Below, one piece after another: positions 11,695 through 23,600 of a stretch of 64,000 nt of DNA. This stretch comes from Motacilla alba alba (Eukaryota > Chordata > Aves > Passeriformes > Motacillidae), in the NCBI RefSeq assembly GCF_015832195.1, contig NC_052027.1, positions 14,132,149 to 14,196,148 of the forward strand, in the 5' to 3' direction. The stretch's first letter is position 1. Each line of letters begins with the position of its first letter. The notes below the pieces were generated by a model. That model was not told the origin of the DNA, did not search any database, and was given only the letters and a program-made list of their open reading frames with translations. A program made the translations under genes and the position numbers.

Positions 11695-14600
11695 TCAGGG
11701 CCGCGCCGCCTCAGGGCCCGGCCCGGCCCCGCCGCGCTCCTCGCTGCCGTCCGTGTCGCTGCCGCTCGGCTCCTGCGGGACGCGCCGCCGTCAGCGCCGG
11801 GGCTGCACCCCCGCCCTCCCCCGCCTCGGAGAGGCGCAGCCCGGCGGCCCCTGAAGTACCTCCTCAGCGGGGCCCTCCGCCGAATCCTCCTCGTCCTCAT
11901 CCGAGCCCCTCTCCTCAGAGGCCTGAGTCAAAATTTCTTCTCCCTAAGTTGAACGCAAGAGCTGTACTGAGTGTATGCGGAGCGGCCAGAGCGTGCCAGG
12001 GTGGGATGGAAGAAAAGGGCATTTTGTTGCCTTCTTAAATAAAAAGTTCTAGAGTTTAAAAAATCAGGTTTTGTTTAACTGTCCTGCTTCTATAGTGAAA
12101 GATGAAGAGCCAGAACTGGCTTCTTTTAAAGCCACACATGAAAGTGTGTGAAGGTGTTCAAGTGACCTTTATCTTCTTGTGCATGAAGTTCTTGCTACAG
12201 AACAGCCAAAACATCCCTGTAGCTGTTCATTATGATCAAATCTGACCCCTCAGTGCAAGAGCCTAGAGAATCTGCAAAAGCAGATTCTTAATCTTGAAAT
12301 GAAATGCTTCTTTCTCCTTCACTATATGTGATTGTACTACAGTCACACTGAATTTGGCCTTTTAGCTATACCCACACACAAGGGGAGAGTTAGAGATGTC
12401 TCTAGAGTTGGACAAGATGAACATTGTCCTCTCTCAGATTTTAATTGCCCCAGGCAGGGCAGTGATTCTCACCTGAAGATCCCGATTTTTGAGGATGCCG
12501 ACCCAGAAGGCCTCCTGGCAGTGGTTGAATGCCAGCATTGCCTTCACTCTGTACACAAATTGTTCCAGGGACTTCTTCAACAAAGGCACATGGTTGGTCA
12601 GTCCAATGTCTTGGTGAATCTATGCAACAGTAAAATGTGATGAGGATTGATTCTTGCCTAAGTGTTCTGGCTGTTTAAAAGCCATTGGTTATCAGGTGGG
12701 ATGAACATGACCCCCACAAAGCTTTCCAGATGACATCACTTCTTGGCCAAATTATAGGTATTGTTAAAAAATAAAGCTCAGATAAGTATTTTGTCTAAAC
12801 TGATCCCTTAGAACAATTCAAATATCCACATTCATCTGGATTACAATAAGTCTGTTTTTGTCATAAACTCTAGAGAGAAGCTAGTAACTCCTCTGCTGAA
12901 CTTCCAAGGTCAGAAAAGAAAAAAATGAGAAAGGTGTAAAATATACCACTTCCATCACAACCTTTTCTTGCTCAGTGCCTCAAGCAATTCCTTTACATGG
13001 AGTGTGTGTGCACTATAATCTCCAAAGCCAGCTTCTCTGGAGCAAAGAAGCACTGGCTTTTGGAGAACTAGGACAGGAGGAACAGATGGAGTTGCTGTAA
13101 GCAAAAGCCACCAGAGGAAGGGCAGCTATGCCAGGTATCCTAAGAGATTTAGCTCTGGGTGAGCATCTCCTGCTAGGCTTCAATCTGCAGTACAGAACAG
13201 TCATCGCTAAACCAGAACCTGTCAACCTGCCAAAACCTGCACAATTATTTTGTATGTAAGTATTTTCCTCTTTCATGAGAATACTTTGTAATCTTCTGGG
13301 ATTAAGATGCTCTCATTAGCTGTACTCTGAATTCAGGTCACCTGCATTTCTTGGAAGAGTTCAACATGCCTGGGCAGAGGGACACTGCTTTGCTTCAAGT
13401 TCTGCCAACAGGGAATGGGTAACTGACTACCAGCCACAAGCTGTTCTCTAGCCTATGTAACAGGCAGGAGCTAGCAATTGTCAGCACTAATCAGAACCAA
13501 ACCTGCAGAACCCTTGCTAATGACACAATCAACACTCACAGTGCTCCCTGGGCCCTGGAAGCTGCCCCATGTGTGCAGGCAGTTTGGAGACTCAACAAAG
13601 TACAGCACTGGCAGAATTCTGTCTCCAGAAACTGTCCACGTGCCCAGGGTTAGATATGTAAACAGAAAAGATGCTTGGTGTGAAAGGGGAAATGACGAAT
13701 ACTTAGGAAATGACAGGTGAAGCTGACTGCTGTTGCCTGCTGTGTAATGCTCTTTAAAGACACATGTATTGAGGGAGAGTGACAAATCCTAGGTCACATT
13801 GCACCATGGGTTAGTGAGCCTCCCTGAGGTTTGTGTCAAAGTGAAATCAAGGTTGGCTTAACAAATCTTGGTGTCAACTCCTCTTCAAACAAGTATGGAA
13901 CATTCATTGCATACATTTACTTGCCCCAGATTCAGTTTCTGCCTTCTCATTTTTGCAAAATGATTCGGTACAGAGATCTGTACCGGAGAAATGGTAGAAC
14001 ACAGGTACTCATTAAGTGTAGCCCTGTGCTAACAGGGACCGTGGGACTCAGCACTTGAACATGCTGGCCAAGTGCAAAGACAGAGATAACATGAAAAGCT
14101 GCAATGATCCTGCTAACAAGGTGAATTGTGACTTTAAAGCAGGCACAAGGATTTCACTTTGAAACATGAGGATTTTTAGCATTGTTAGGGTTTGTGCCAG
14201 CTTCCACTTCTCACCTGTGCTGAGAGGTGCAACAGCATCTTCTGATCTTTAGCTAAATATCTATGCTCCTGATGCCAGCTCTTTCCTAAATGGGTAGTAA
14301 ATCTGGCCTGGGAGCCATGCTGGTAGCTGGCTTTCTCCCTTCAGCTACTTTGGCAAAGCTCCCTTCTTGGCCAAGTGTTCATGAGCCTTTTAGGAGTCAG
14401 GAACAAAGCAGCGTGTATGAAGATCTTCCTGTCTGCTCCTGTGTGATTCTCTCTTGCAACACACACTGTCTGTCCACACTGTAAGCAAAGTTCTAATCCT
14501 CTCCTTCCTTCCTGCCCCAAGTCTCCCACAGAGACAGACTGTTATCACTGTCCTCCCTCTCCCTTTGCCCTTACCAACATAACAAAAGCCATCTCAAGAG

Positions 14601-17600
14601 GACTTTGACCAGGGTTTTTCCCCATCTACCTCCTGTTGCTGATTCTTCTGACTCACAAGGCTGTTCATCTTTGGCAAAGCTTCTCTCCTATATTATCAAT
14701 CTGGCATTTGTACTTTGTTCAAGGTCTCTAAGATCTTAGCTTGTGTTCTCAGAAACAACCCCTCATACATGCCAAACAACTAAAGATGTCCAGAACCTCT
14801 GTGTTAAAAAAATATTATGCCAACCTGACCTAACATTCAAGTCAGCCACTTCCAGAATAAATACTTCAACTTTTGGGCCATTAAACAAGACTATTTCACC
14901 TTCTCTTAGAGTTTTTGCTTGCACAGACACTGCTGGAAGCATGCAAGTAGAACGTGCCAATGCCCTGGAAAAGCAGTAGAAGGGAAGGAATACCATCCTT
15001 AGGACAGGAATTTGTGCTGCAGTTGGAACTTCTCTTACCTTGGAATGGCCACACATGTGATGTAGTTGTCTGGTACTCATCTGCAAGGTTTTCAGCAAAC
15101 TCTGCACATCATCCTGCAATAAATAAGCAGATCAGCAAATCATTCTCAAAGGACCTTTTCCATAGGGTAACAAGAATATTGAAACAGCCTTAGTTCTAGC
15201 GATCCTTTCAAAGGGTTATGGGATAGAGGTGAGATGTGTGTATGCAGGAAGTATCAGTCTTGATTCCCAGCTGGCTGCAGCCATTCTGTCCCCAGGATTA
15301 CCGTGTGCTTTTTAAAGCTGTGGTCCAGGAGAGGCATGGCCAGCTTCAGAAATGCTTCCACAAAGAGGCGGCCATACTATAAAACAGAGAAATATGTCAG
15401 CAAGCAAATTTCAACTCCTTCTCAAAGAACCATCACAAAGTCAGATGAGATAATGATACAATCTTCCAAGCTACCCCAGAGACTGTTCTTGCTTAGAAAA
15501 CGATTATATTTATGTGAATAAGTACTGTAAATATGTGCAGTACTGGAATATACAGGATCAGTGAAGGGTCCCACTTTAATCACTGCAAAGGAAGGACAAG
15601 GTCTCATCATTGTACACATCCCTGGTTTTATCCACATGGATCTGGGAATAATACTGAACTAAATGTAAAATGTTAGAATTACTATTCACATATATATATA
15701 TAGCAAGGTATAAGGAACACAGTATGTGCTTCTTCCAGAGAATCCAGTACCCACTCTACTGCACTAGAGGCAATGAGTCAAGAAAGCTGGTACTTAAACT
15801 GCTGTGTTCAGTTATCTTGAACTTTTGCTTACCTTCAGGCAGATGCTGAGTACAGGCCTGCTGTCAAATACCTGCATGGAAAACAGGAAAAAAGAGTCAG
15901 ATCAGTCCACAAGTCTAAGGAAAACTATGTAAGCACAGCACTCAATTAAAAACAGCCCTTCATGGCACACCCCTGTGAATGTGTGAACCCTGCTCTAAGG
16001 CAACATCCATTCTCACGTTTCAGCAGGAACACCACTAAGCACATGAACTGTAGTGGCTCTCAGGTGCAAGCCCTTGGCAGGACTGCTGTTCAGTGATCTA
16101 AGGTGCAGCTTTTGCAAATGGCACAAAATTAACAAGTCTAAAGTTCTTAACAGTTTGGGACTCAAGAGACCCAAGCCCAGCTGATGGGCAAATAATCACA
16201 TAACAGACAAAACAAAACTGAGATGGGCAAAATAATATGAAGGCAACCCTGGTGCTGCTATGGACTAAACTGAACTATGGCCAAAACTGAACTAAGTGGT
16301 CCAGCTCTAGCCTTTATGCTCCCCAAAGGCATCTGGAGCACAGGTAGGGGTCCAGTGAATGCTGCTGCATAGAAAAACCTGGGCTTGCCAATTACCACTT
16401 CAGATATGTAAAAATAAACAGTAATGATCAACCTAAGCAAGGAGAAAAGTGGACCTGTACCTATCACCTTCTGGTCCAAACAGCATCACACTCAAGAGAC
16501 ACTGAATGGACCAGCTCCAAAACTGACAGAAGGGGATATTTCATCCAGTGGGACTGGGCACAGATTATAACTGGCTTTAATTATCACCTCCAGGTTGTTC
16601 CACTAGTCAGTCACACTTCATGTTTTTCCTCAGTGCCCCTGAGCCTGGGAACACCAGGCCTTACTGAGAATTTGGAGGCAAAGGCAGAGAAACAGCCAGA
16701 ACCTCACCTTGACCAAGTTAATGAGGATGTGGAAATTCCGCACAGCGATGTTCCAGCGCAGCAGCTTCTCCAGTTGCACCTACGGGATGCAAGGGGACAA
16801 GAACCCGAGAGGCTGCATTTCCTCTCGCTTTGCTGGATGTGCTTTCAGCATCTGCTGTACCCAAAGCACTGTTGTTGTTTAAGACAAAGGAACAAAGCTT
16901 TACCACAAGCATATTTATCACAGCAGAAACACTCCATGGTAATTCCAGCCTGATCAGTGGCTTTAAGTGCTAGGAGTTAACTTGCTTGCTCTCAGAGCAG
17001 CTCTGGGTTGCAAAATAATGTTGTGCCCCTACACAGGTGTGCAGACCAACTGCAGAGTTTAGTATTCTCCTGATTAATGCCTATTTTCTGGTTGCAGCTT
17101 CTGCTGGATTTACTAGATTTTTGACATGGTGCAAATCAGGGAAAAAAGATGCTACTTATATGTTACCCTGCATATCAATGTCGATATACATTGATGAATG
17201 AAGGTGTCTGACTGCATTTCCTAGACAAAGTTCAGCAGTAAATTCCTTTCCAATTTATACATCTTTATTGTACTGTCCAGTTTAACCTAAGTTTTCTTCC
17301 CCTTACAGAGTCCAGTGTATTCATTTTCCTACCTCACTTGAGTCTGATGGTTTCCCAGCTGGGATGCTTTTCACTGAACTCTCCAGCTGAGCCATCATTA
17401 CTCTGAAGAAAACTGGGAACGTCTGCCTATGGAGAAAATGAAAAAACTGCAAGTCAGCTCTGAGCATTTTGATAGACCAGAATGATGGAAAAAACTCAAA
17501 GGTTGCCCAGCTGGGCATCCTTTTCAATAGGAAATCACAGAAGATTTGCCCTAGGACTCATTAACAGGTATAGCCCAGCCCAATTGCCCAGACAGATGGA

Positions 17601-20600
17601 GAATCCTAGGAAGTCACTAACACTTCCTCTGTGTCAATGACACTTAGACACCACCATTTCTTGTAGCTGTAGGGGTGCACAATGGAGGAACTGCAGCTCT
17701 CAGCATAAGATGATTTTGGAAGTTTCAGAGTGCAGGAACTTTCTTCATCCCTGCTTCCAAATTCCTATGCCTGCTTCCAAATTCCTATGCTGGGCAGAAG
17801 CACCCTGAGTGTGTTCTTGCACACTGCATATCTGCCCAGACTGCCTAGAGCCACCCCAGGCCTCTGAGGCTGACTTTTGGAGTGCTTTATACCACCACAG
17901 TAGCACAGAGACAACACACCTGATGACAGACAGCAGTTCATTTCCCCAGTTAAAATGGTTCACAGCAATAAACTCAACATCATGTTAAGCACAGGACATT
18001 CTACTTTGGCATAAAGATACCACCCCATGCTACCTGTTGCATAGTGCCAAACAATGTTTACAAGTGTCCAGAGCAGCCACCACAGTACCAACATGAAATC
18101 ACAATAGGCCACAAAATAAGAAAACTAAATATTTAAAAGCAGAAATTATCATTAGGTATATAATAGAATTCAAAGTTTCAATTGCTACCATTACCTGCTT
18201 AGGGTAGGATAAGTAGAAGAACATCCATCTTTGGCAGAGTTCATCAGTTCAGGAACACCAACACTGGAGATTTCCTCTATGGCTTTCAGGATGTTATCTG
18301 TGTGCTCCAGGTAGACACTAAATCCAAAACCAACATAGGCTGATCAGTAGGTGCTACACAGAATGACACAACAAGGCCTTGAACACTGCCCTACCTGAAA
18401 CATGTGGCCTAAAACTGTCAAGCTCTTCCCTGCCAAAAGCAATCAAAGGCAGGAAACCCAAAGCACTACTCAGAACTTCACAGTGCTGTCATTAAAAGCT
18501 ACCGTGATCTGAAACATACATGGATTCAGTATTCCCTCATTTTAGTATTTAGGAAGGACAGGCTGGGAAGAGGATGAGATGGAATTGCCCTTTCTGAGAG
18601 AGAACACCCAATCAGTATGGGTGACATTGAAATGGCTGTCTGCTATAGGCAACCTAGATCAGGAACAAGCCAACAAAGCCTTCTACAGGCAGCCAGGAGT
18701 ACCCCCATGTTGCAGGCCCTGATCCTCATGGCAGACCAACCACCATGGCACCTGCTGGGAGGACAGCCCAGCAGGGCATAAGCAATCCAGGAGTCTCCTG
18801 GAAGCCATTGCTGAGAACTTCCTGACAAAAGTGACAGAGGACCTGAGGAGGAAGTCCTGAGGTCCTGCTCAGCTGGACCTCACACTTCAAACCATGAAAG
18901 AAACTGTGCTTTAGAAACGGTGTGTAAACAGGGCTTTAGGCCAAGCTGTGCAAGCATGAGGGTTATGATTCAGAGGGGCCATTCCTCTGTAGCAACAATA
19001 ATCACTAAAAAAATAGAGTGTCTTGGTGTGCCTAAGGAAATAGCTGGAGCCTTACCAGAGCAGGGTGTGCAGGGCACTGTTGAACTGGCTGCCCTTCTCT
19101 CGGTCTCCACTGGGCTTCACCCAGGACTGGCAGAGGAACTGCTTTGCTAGAGAGGCTGGGAAACATAACAGATAACTTAGTGAAAGAAGAATTAAAAAAA
19201 AAAAATTCCTTCTTCCATATAAAAGCAGTGTGTTCAAATGATTTTTTGAAAGATTGCAATATCACTACCCCTTATGTGCCTGACCTGTCTAAGTCAGAAT
19301 GCATTTTCCCTAAAAAGCTGCAAGGCCACAAGGGCATACATCAGGATAACCAAGTATTTGCACATCCACATACCCCTGGTCTGGAATACCTGTTCACATC
19401 AGAACCATCACCCACCTCTGGCCACTTCTGACAAACTTAAGTTAAACCTTATTTGTCTGGCAGCTCCTACAGTGTGCCATCTATATGTTTTTAATTAGGC
19501 CATATGCAACCCTTAGGGATCCATTTCTAGAAATGAAGCTCCAATAACAAGTGACATGGCCTTTTGGCCACAGCACTATAGTAATAAATGTGAACTAAAG
19601 TCGAAAGTTTAAAGATTTCTGAAATCAAAACTGCTAACAAACCTGCTTGTCTCTTGCAGAAATGTTTAAAACCAGGAAATGATTAGTTAAAATAGGTTAT
19701 TGCCTGGCACACTCAGTCAGTCGTTCTCCCAACGTGGGAGAATATGTCTTAATATGACATATTCCTTGTCTTAATATGACAAGGAATGGCTGAGAGAGGC
19801 AAGTGTCTGGAGTCTTTATTTCAGTGTGTGCTGAAGTGGAGATCAAGTAGTTTTCTCGTATATTCCCTGCAATCATGTCTATGCTTTATCTGCTGTTTTT
19901 CTTACATAATGGGTCCTAATCTATGAGAGAAGCCTTTTTAACTGAAAACATTTGTTGCATGGGGTTAAGAATTGACAGGTTTTCCTCTCTCTGCCCTGGA
20001 GTTACAGCTGTATTTGCAGCTCATTTCCATAAATTTAGGAAACAAGCTGTCACAGACATCTGTACTTACAGTAGGAAGTTACATCAGATGAAGTCTGTGC
20101 TCACTCACCTCCATAACCAGTGATTAAACTGGTACCAACACTGAACAGCAGGCTCATGCTTAGAACTCCTGAAAGTTGTGAAGCTCTGATTTTTAAAAAC
20201 ACCAGCTGAGAGAGCTGGAGTCTGCCCGTCTGCATGTGACTGAGGCACAGCAGAACACATACCAAAGAGGGTCCAGTATATTTACTGCTGTTCCCTTTAT
20301 TAATGGCTAGGACTGTTCACCCAGTAAGATTACTAAGATGTGAAAGGGAAATCTCTCCCTTACAAGGCAAAGACCACACAAAAACTCATCTGAGATGGGT
20401 GATTCTTCACACATTACCCATTTTCTCCTTCTTCCAACCAGACATGGGTTTCTCAGCAATGGCAATCAGGAGCTGAGTGAGGATATAGGCACAATGGAAG
20501 CTGGGAACACTCTGCTGGAAATTCAGGAGGTACTGAAAACTCTCACTGGGGATGACAGGAAAGGGAAAGAGTAAAAAAAGTGCAGATAGGGTAATGTCTC

Positions 20601-23600
20601 AGACACACATAAATAAAAAGGAAGCATTAGACTATCTCATATCCAAGGTCTCCATATCCCAGTGTTTTGTCTCTGGCAGTACCCTTCTGAAGAAGGGGTG
20701 ATCAGCCACTAATACATAGGAATTCAATCACTGAAAAATTCTCTCAAGCCCCAGCCACTCTGAGTCTAGCAACAGCTTTATATACTGCTTTTGCCTAGTG
20801 TACCTGTAAGCATTTTAACTCTCCAGAACATTCTCCAGAACATTCCTTCTGTGAATCCTACAAATCTCCTTGTCTCAATAGCATACAAACAAATGAGATC
20901 CACAGATTCACACATATTTTTACAATTTTTACTCCTTTAATGAAGTTTGACTACACTGCCATTCAATTAAACACAAAGCTCTGTTTGGAATGAGTGTAGT
21001 CTCTACGAGAGCTCCCAAACACACATTTACCCATAATGCCCACACAAAACAGAGAAAAATCCCTGAAATTTGTTCATTTCAGACCTTGTGAAATAGAGAT
21101 TCTACCTTATCAGTTCCTCAAGGAGAAGAAACTCTGTCTCTCCTGGCTTTAGCCTGTCTGCAAGCACCTGGAGAGCTGACCTCAGCAAGTCAGTATTCTC
21201 ATGCTGAGAAAAACCATTCCTGAGGGGGGAAAAATCCAGTTCATCATCAGATCAGAAGAGATATCAGATGCAAATGCATACCTAAGCCTATTTGGCAAGA
21301 TGAAAAATAGACAATCTGGATACTCAAGCCAAGTCCTGCAATATGAAAGTTATAAAGGGACACAAAAAAATTGAAAACTCAATGGGAATGGAAAGCATTG
21401 AGCACAAGCAATATCAACTTTTCAGTCAGACTGCAGATCTAGCTTGGTGAGGAGAGGCCATTTCCCATAAGTGGAGGTCCATATATATTAAGCCAATGCT
21501 AAGTAAACCTAAACCACAGGATGTATAATGACAATGGCTGTGCACATGCAGTGATCATGGGTGGTCACCTCCTGAACAGCTGGTAGGAGCCTAACAGGGG
21601 AAAAACTCTAGACATCTTCATTGTTTCTCTCAACTCCCAGTGTCTGTGAGGATATGTATGCTAGAAATAATCAAATACAGCCACATGGCGATCTATAGAC
21701 TGAACAGGTAGACATGATAATGGTAATTCTCAAATGCACCCGTACCACGCAAGTTAATTAACAATTGGTAATGTAAGAGGCATTGACTAAACAAAAGTAA
21801 AAAGAGCTGCAATTTGGTTGTTGAATCTCAGTGGCTGCTCAGCTCAACCCAATATATATGGCTATCTGACCTACAGCAAAACAGATTTTACACTGGACAG
21901 CAAAACTGATCTTGAGTTGTCTGCTACAAAACTGACCAGGTTCTTTGATTGACAAGATAGGTGGACTCAGGAACAACCAACATTCACACTGGCTAAAGAG
22001 GGAATGACAAACCTGGGAATAGTCAGGAGTGGACTGGGGGCCCTCAGGCTCCAGTAGAGGTGACCAGGAGGCAGACCTCAGAAATCTCTTTTTATGCAGT
22101 TACTATTGTTTATGAAGTACAACAAAGGTCAAATGCTTTCCACATGCAAATCTAAATTGGGGTTTAGGAAGAAACTTTTATGATACCATCCTGGATTATG
22201 TTAGCAGATGCTGAAGTCTGCAGGCTGCACAAGCATTTCTGAGTTGGATATTTATGAATCCAGCTTGAATGCATCAACAGCATTGGCTTTTTACCAGTGA
22301 AATACACATTCATCCTTTCCCATTAGCAAAAGAAATTCTTCCATCACCCAGGATTCAGGCAGTGGCAATTTAGCAAAGGATGAGGGGAAGGAAATGGGAA
22401 AGGATGGGTAAGAAAATCCAAGATCCCTAGGCAGACTGGAAGTTGCACAGCTAGGTGTGCCAGTGTGCCCCTTATGCTGACCTTGACCCAAAAGCCATTG
22501 ATTGAATTCTACCCAGTTCAGTGCTTCATCACCTACAGCTTTAGCACTGCTCAGAATCAGGCAATGAAGCCTGCCTTAACTAAGAAGTGCTTAGAAGCCT
22601 CCACCCACTGCAGAGGGTTGTTTTTCAGGGCTGACAGGCCTTTGTCAGGGTGCAAACACTTTAAAGAAAATAAACAAGAAGAAGAAGAAGCAATAAATGT
22701 GTACAACTACAGACTTTTATTTTAAACTTACCAAGCAAATAAGGAGCGAAAAGTCAGTAACAGCAGTTGGTAGCAAGAGGACATCAGCTGGTGCTCCTGG
22801 ATGTTCACTCCTGGTTCATCTTCTGCACCCTGATTTTGTACAGCTGCCTTTAATACAGATCAAATAATCCATTAAACACTATTCCAAACAAAGATAATGG
22901 CACAAGAATCCATTTCCACAAATTCCATCTTTAAAAAACCTGAAGAAAACAAAGTGACTCTTTTTCCCCCAAACAAAATGAAAAGTATCTTTACAGGAGA
23001 CACAACTTTAGGGGTTTTTTGGTCAAAATTGCTGTCCACTAACCTGGAAGTAGTTATGCATGTTCTCCATGTGCTTACACAATGGCTTGAGTAGATCAAC
23101 CACACACGTAGCAACTTCCTTGGGAGATCTCTGACACAGATGGGAAAAGCCAATATCCTTGTTGCCTCTTTCCTGCAGCAAACCCAAAAGATAAAAGTTG
23201 CTTCATTATCCTCTCTTGAGAATAACTTTAATTGCCACTTCTCAGACTGCTGCCAAGCAGTGCAATTCCTGATGCCATGCAGGGTCAGGAAGGGTCACAG
23301 GGTAGGAAAGCTGGCTTCTGCTGAACAAGCACCACCAACTCAGGCAAATGGATAACATTTGACTAAAAGGATAAAACTGAGCTGATAAAACACAGCTCTT
23401 ATACAATCATTGGATCAGAGAATCCAACACTTTATTCAAACACTAAGAGAAGACAGTCTTTGCATGTGGGAATTAAGATGGGTAGAAAGACAAGGAGAAA
23501 GAACAATTACTATGAAAAGCCCAGCCAATTGCAGTGTATTTCTCAGTTTAATGCAGAGGGACATGCATTTACTTTCTTCCTGAAGGCATCAGCAAGGAGT

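Larger units (their letters stand above)
11695..19155 (-). other. FANCD2: FANCD2 coding exons 34-43 and C-terminus
   Basis: Exons: 19056-19155, 18195-18317, 17333-17426, 16708-16779, 15833-15871, 15302-15376, 15039-15113, 12473-12619, 11860-11943, 11695-11772. They encode [55 protein letters not shown] and [12 protein letters not shown]. The last two exons give an acidic tail ([11 protein letters not shown] and [12 protein letters not shown]), equivalent in position to the acidic C-terminus of human FANCD2. The last intron is only 87 nt, with a modest GTACTT donor. If it is retained, an in-frame TGA at 11,791-11,793 ends a different tail, so the exact C-terminus is less certain than the rest. 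Confidence 0.88.

Noticed and set aside
11214..12038. Long plus-strand open frames of 166-274 codons over the BRK1 and FANCD2 3' region
   Set aside because: They are antisense shadows of GC-rich exons and promoter DNA, with Pro/Arg/Ala-rich translations and no recognisable domain. The minus-strand exons explain the sequence.
15691..15703. TA dinucleotide run
   Set aside because: Too short to be of interest as a microsatellite.
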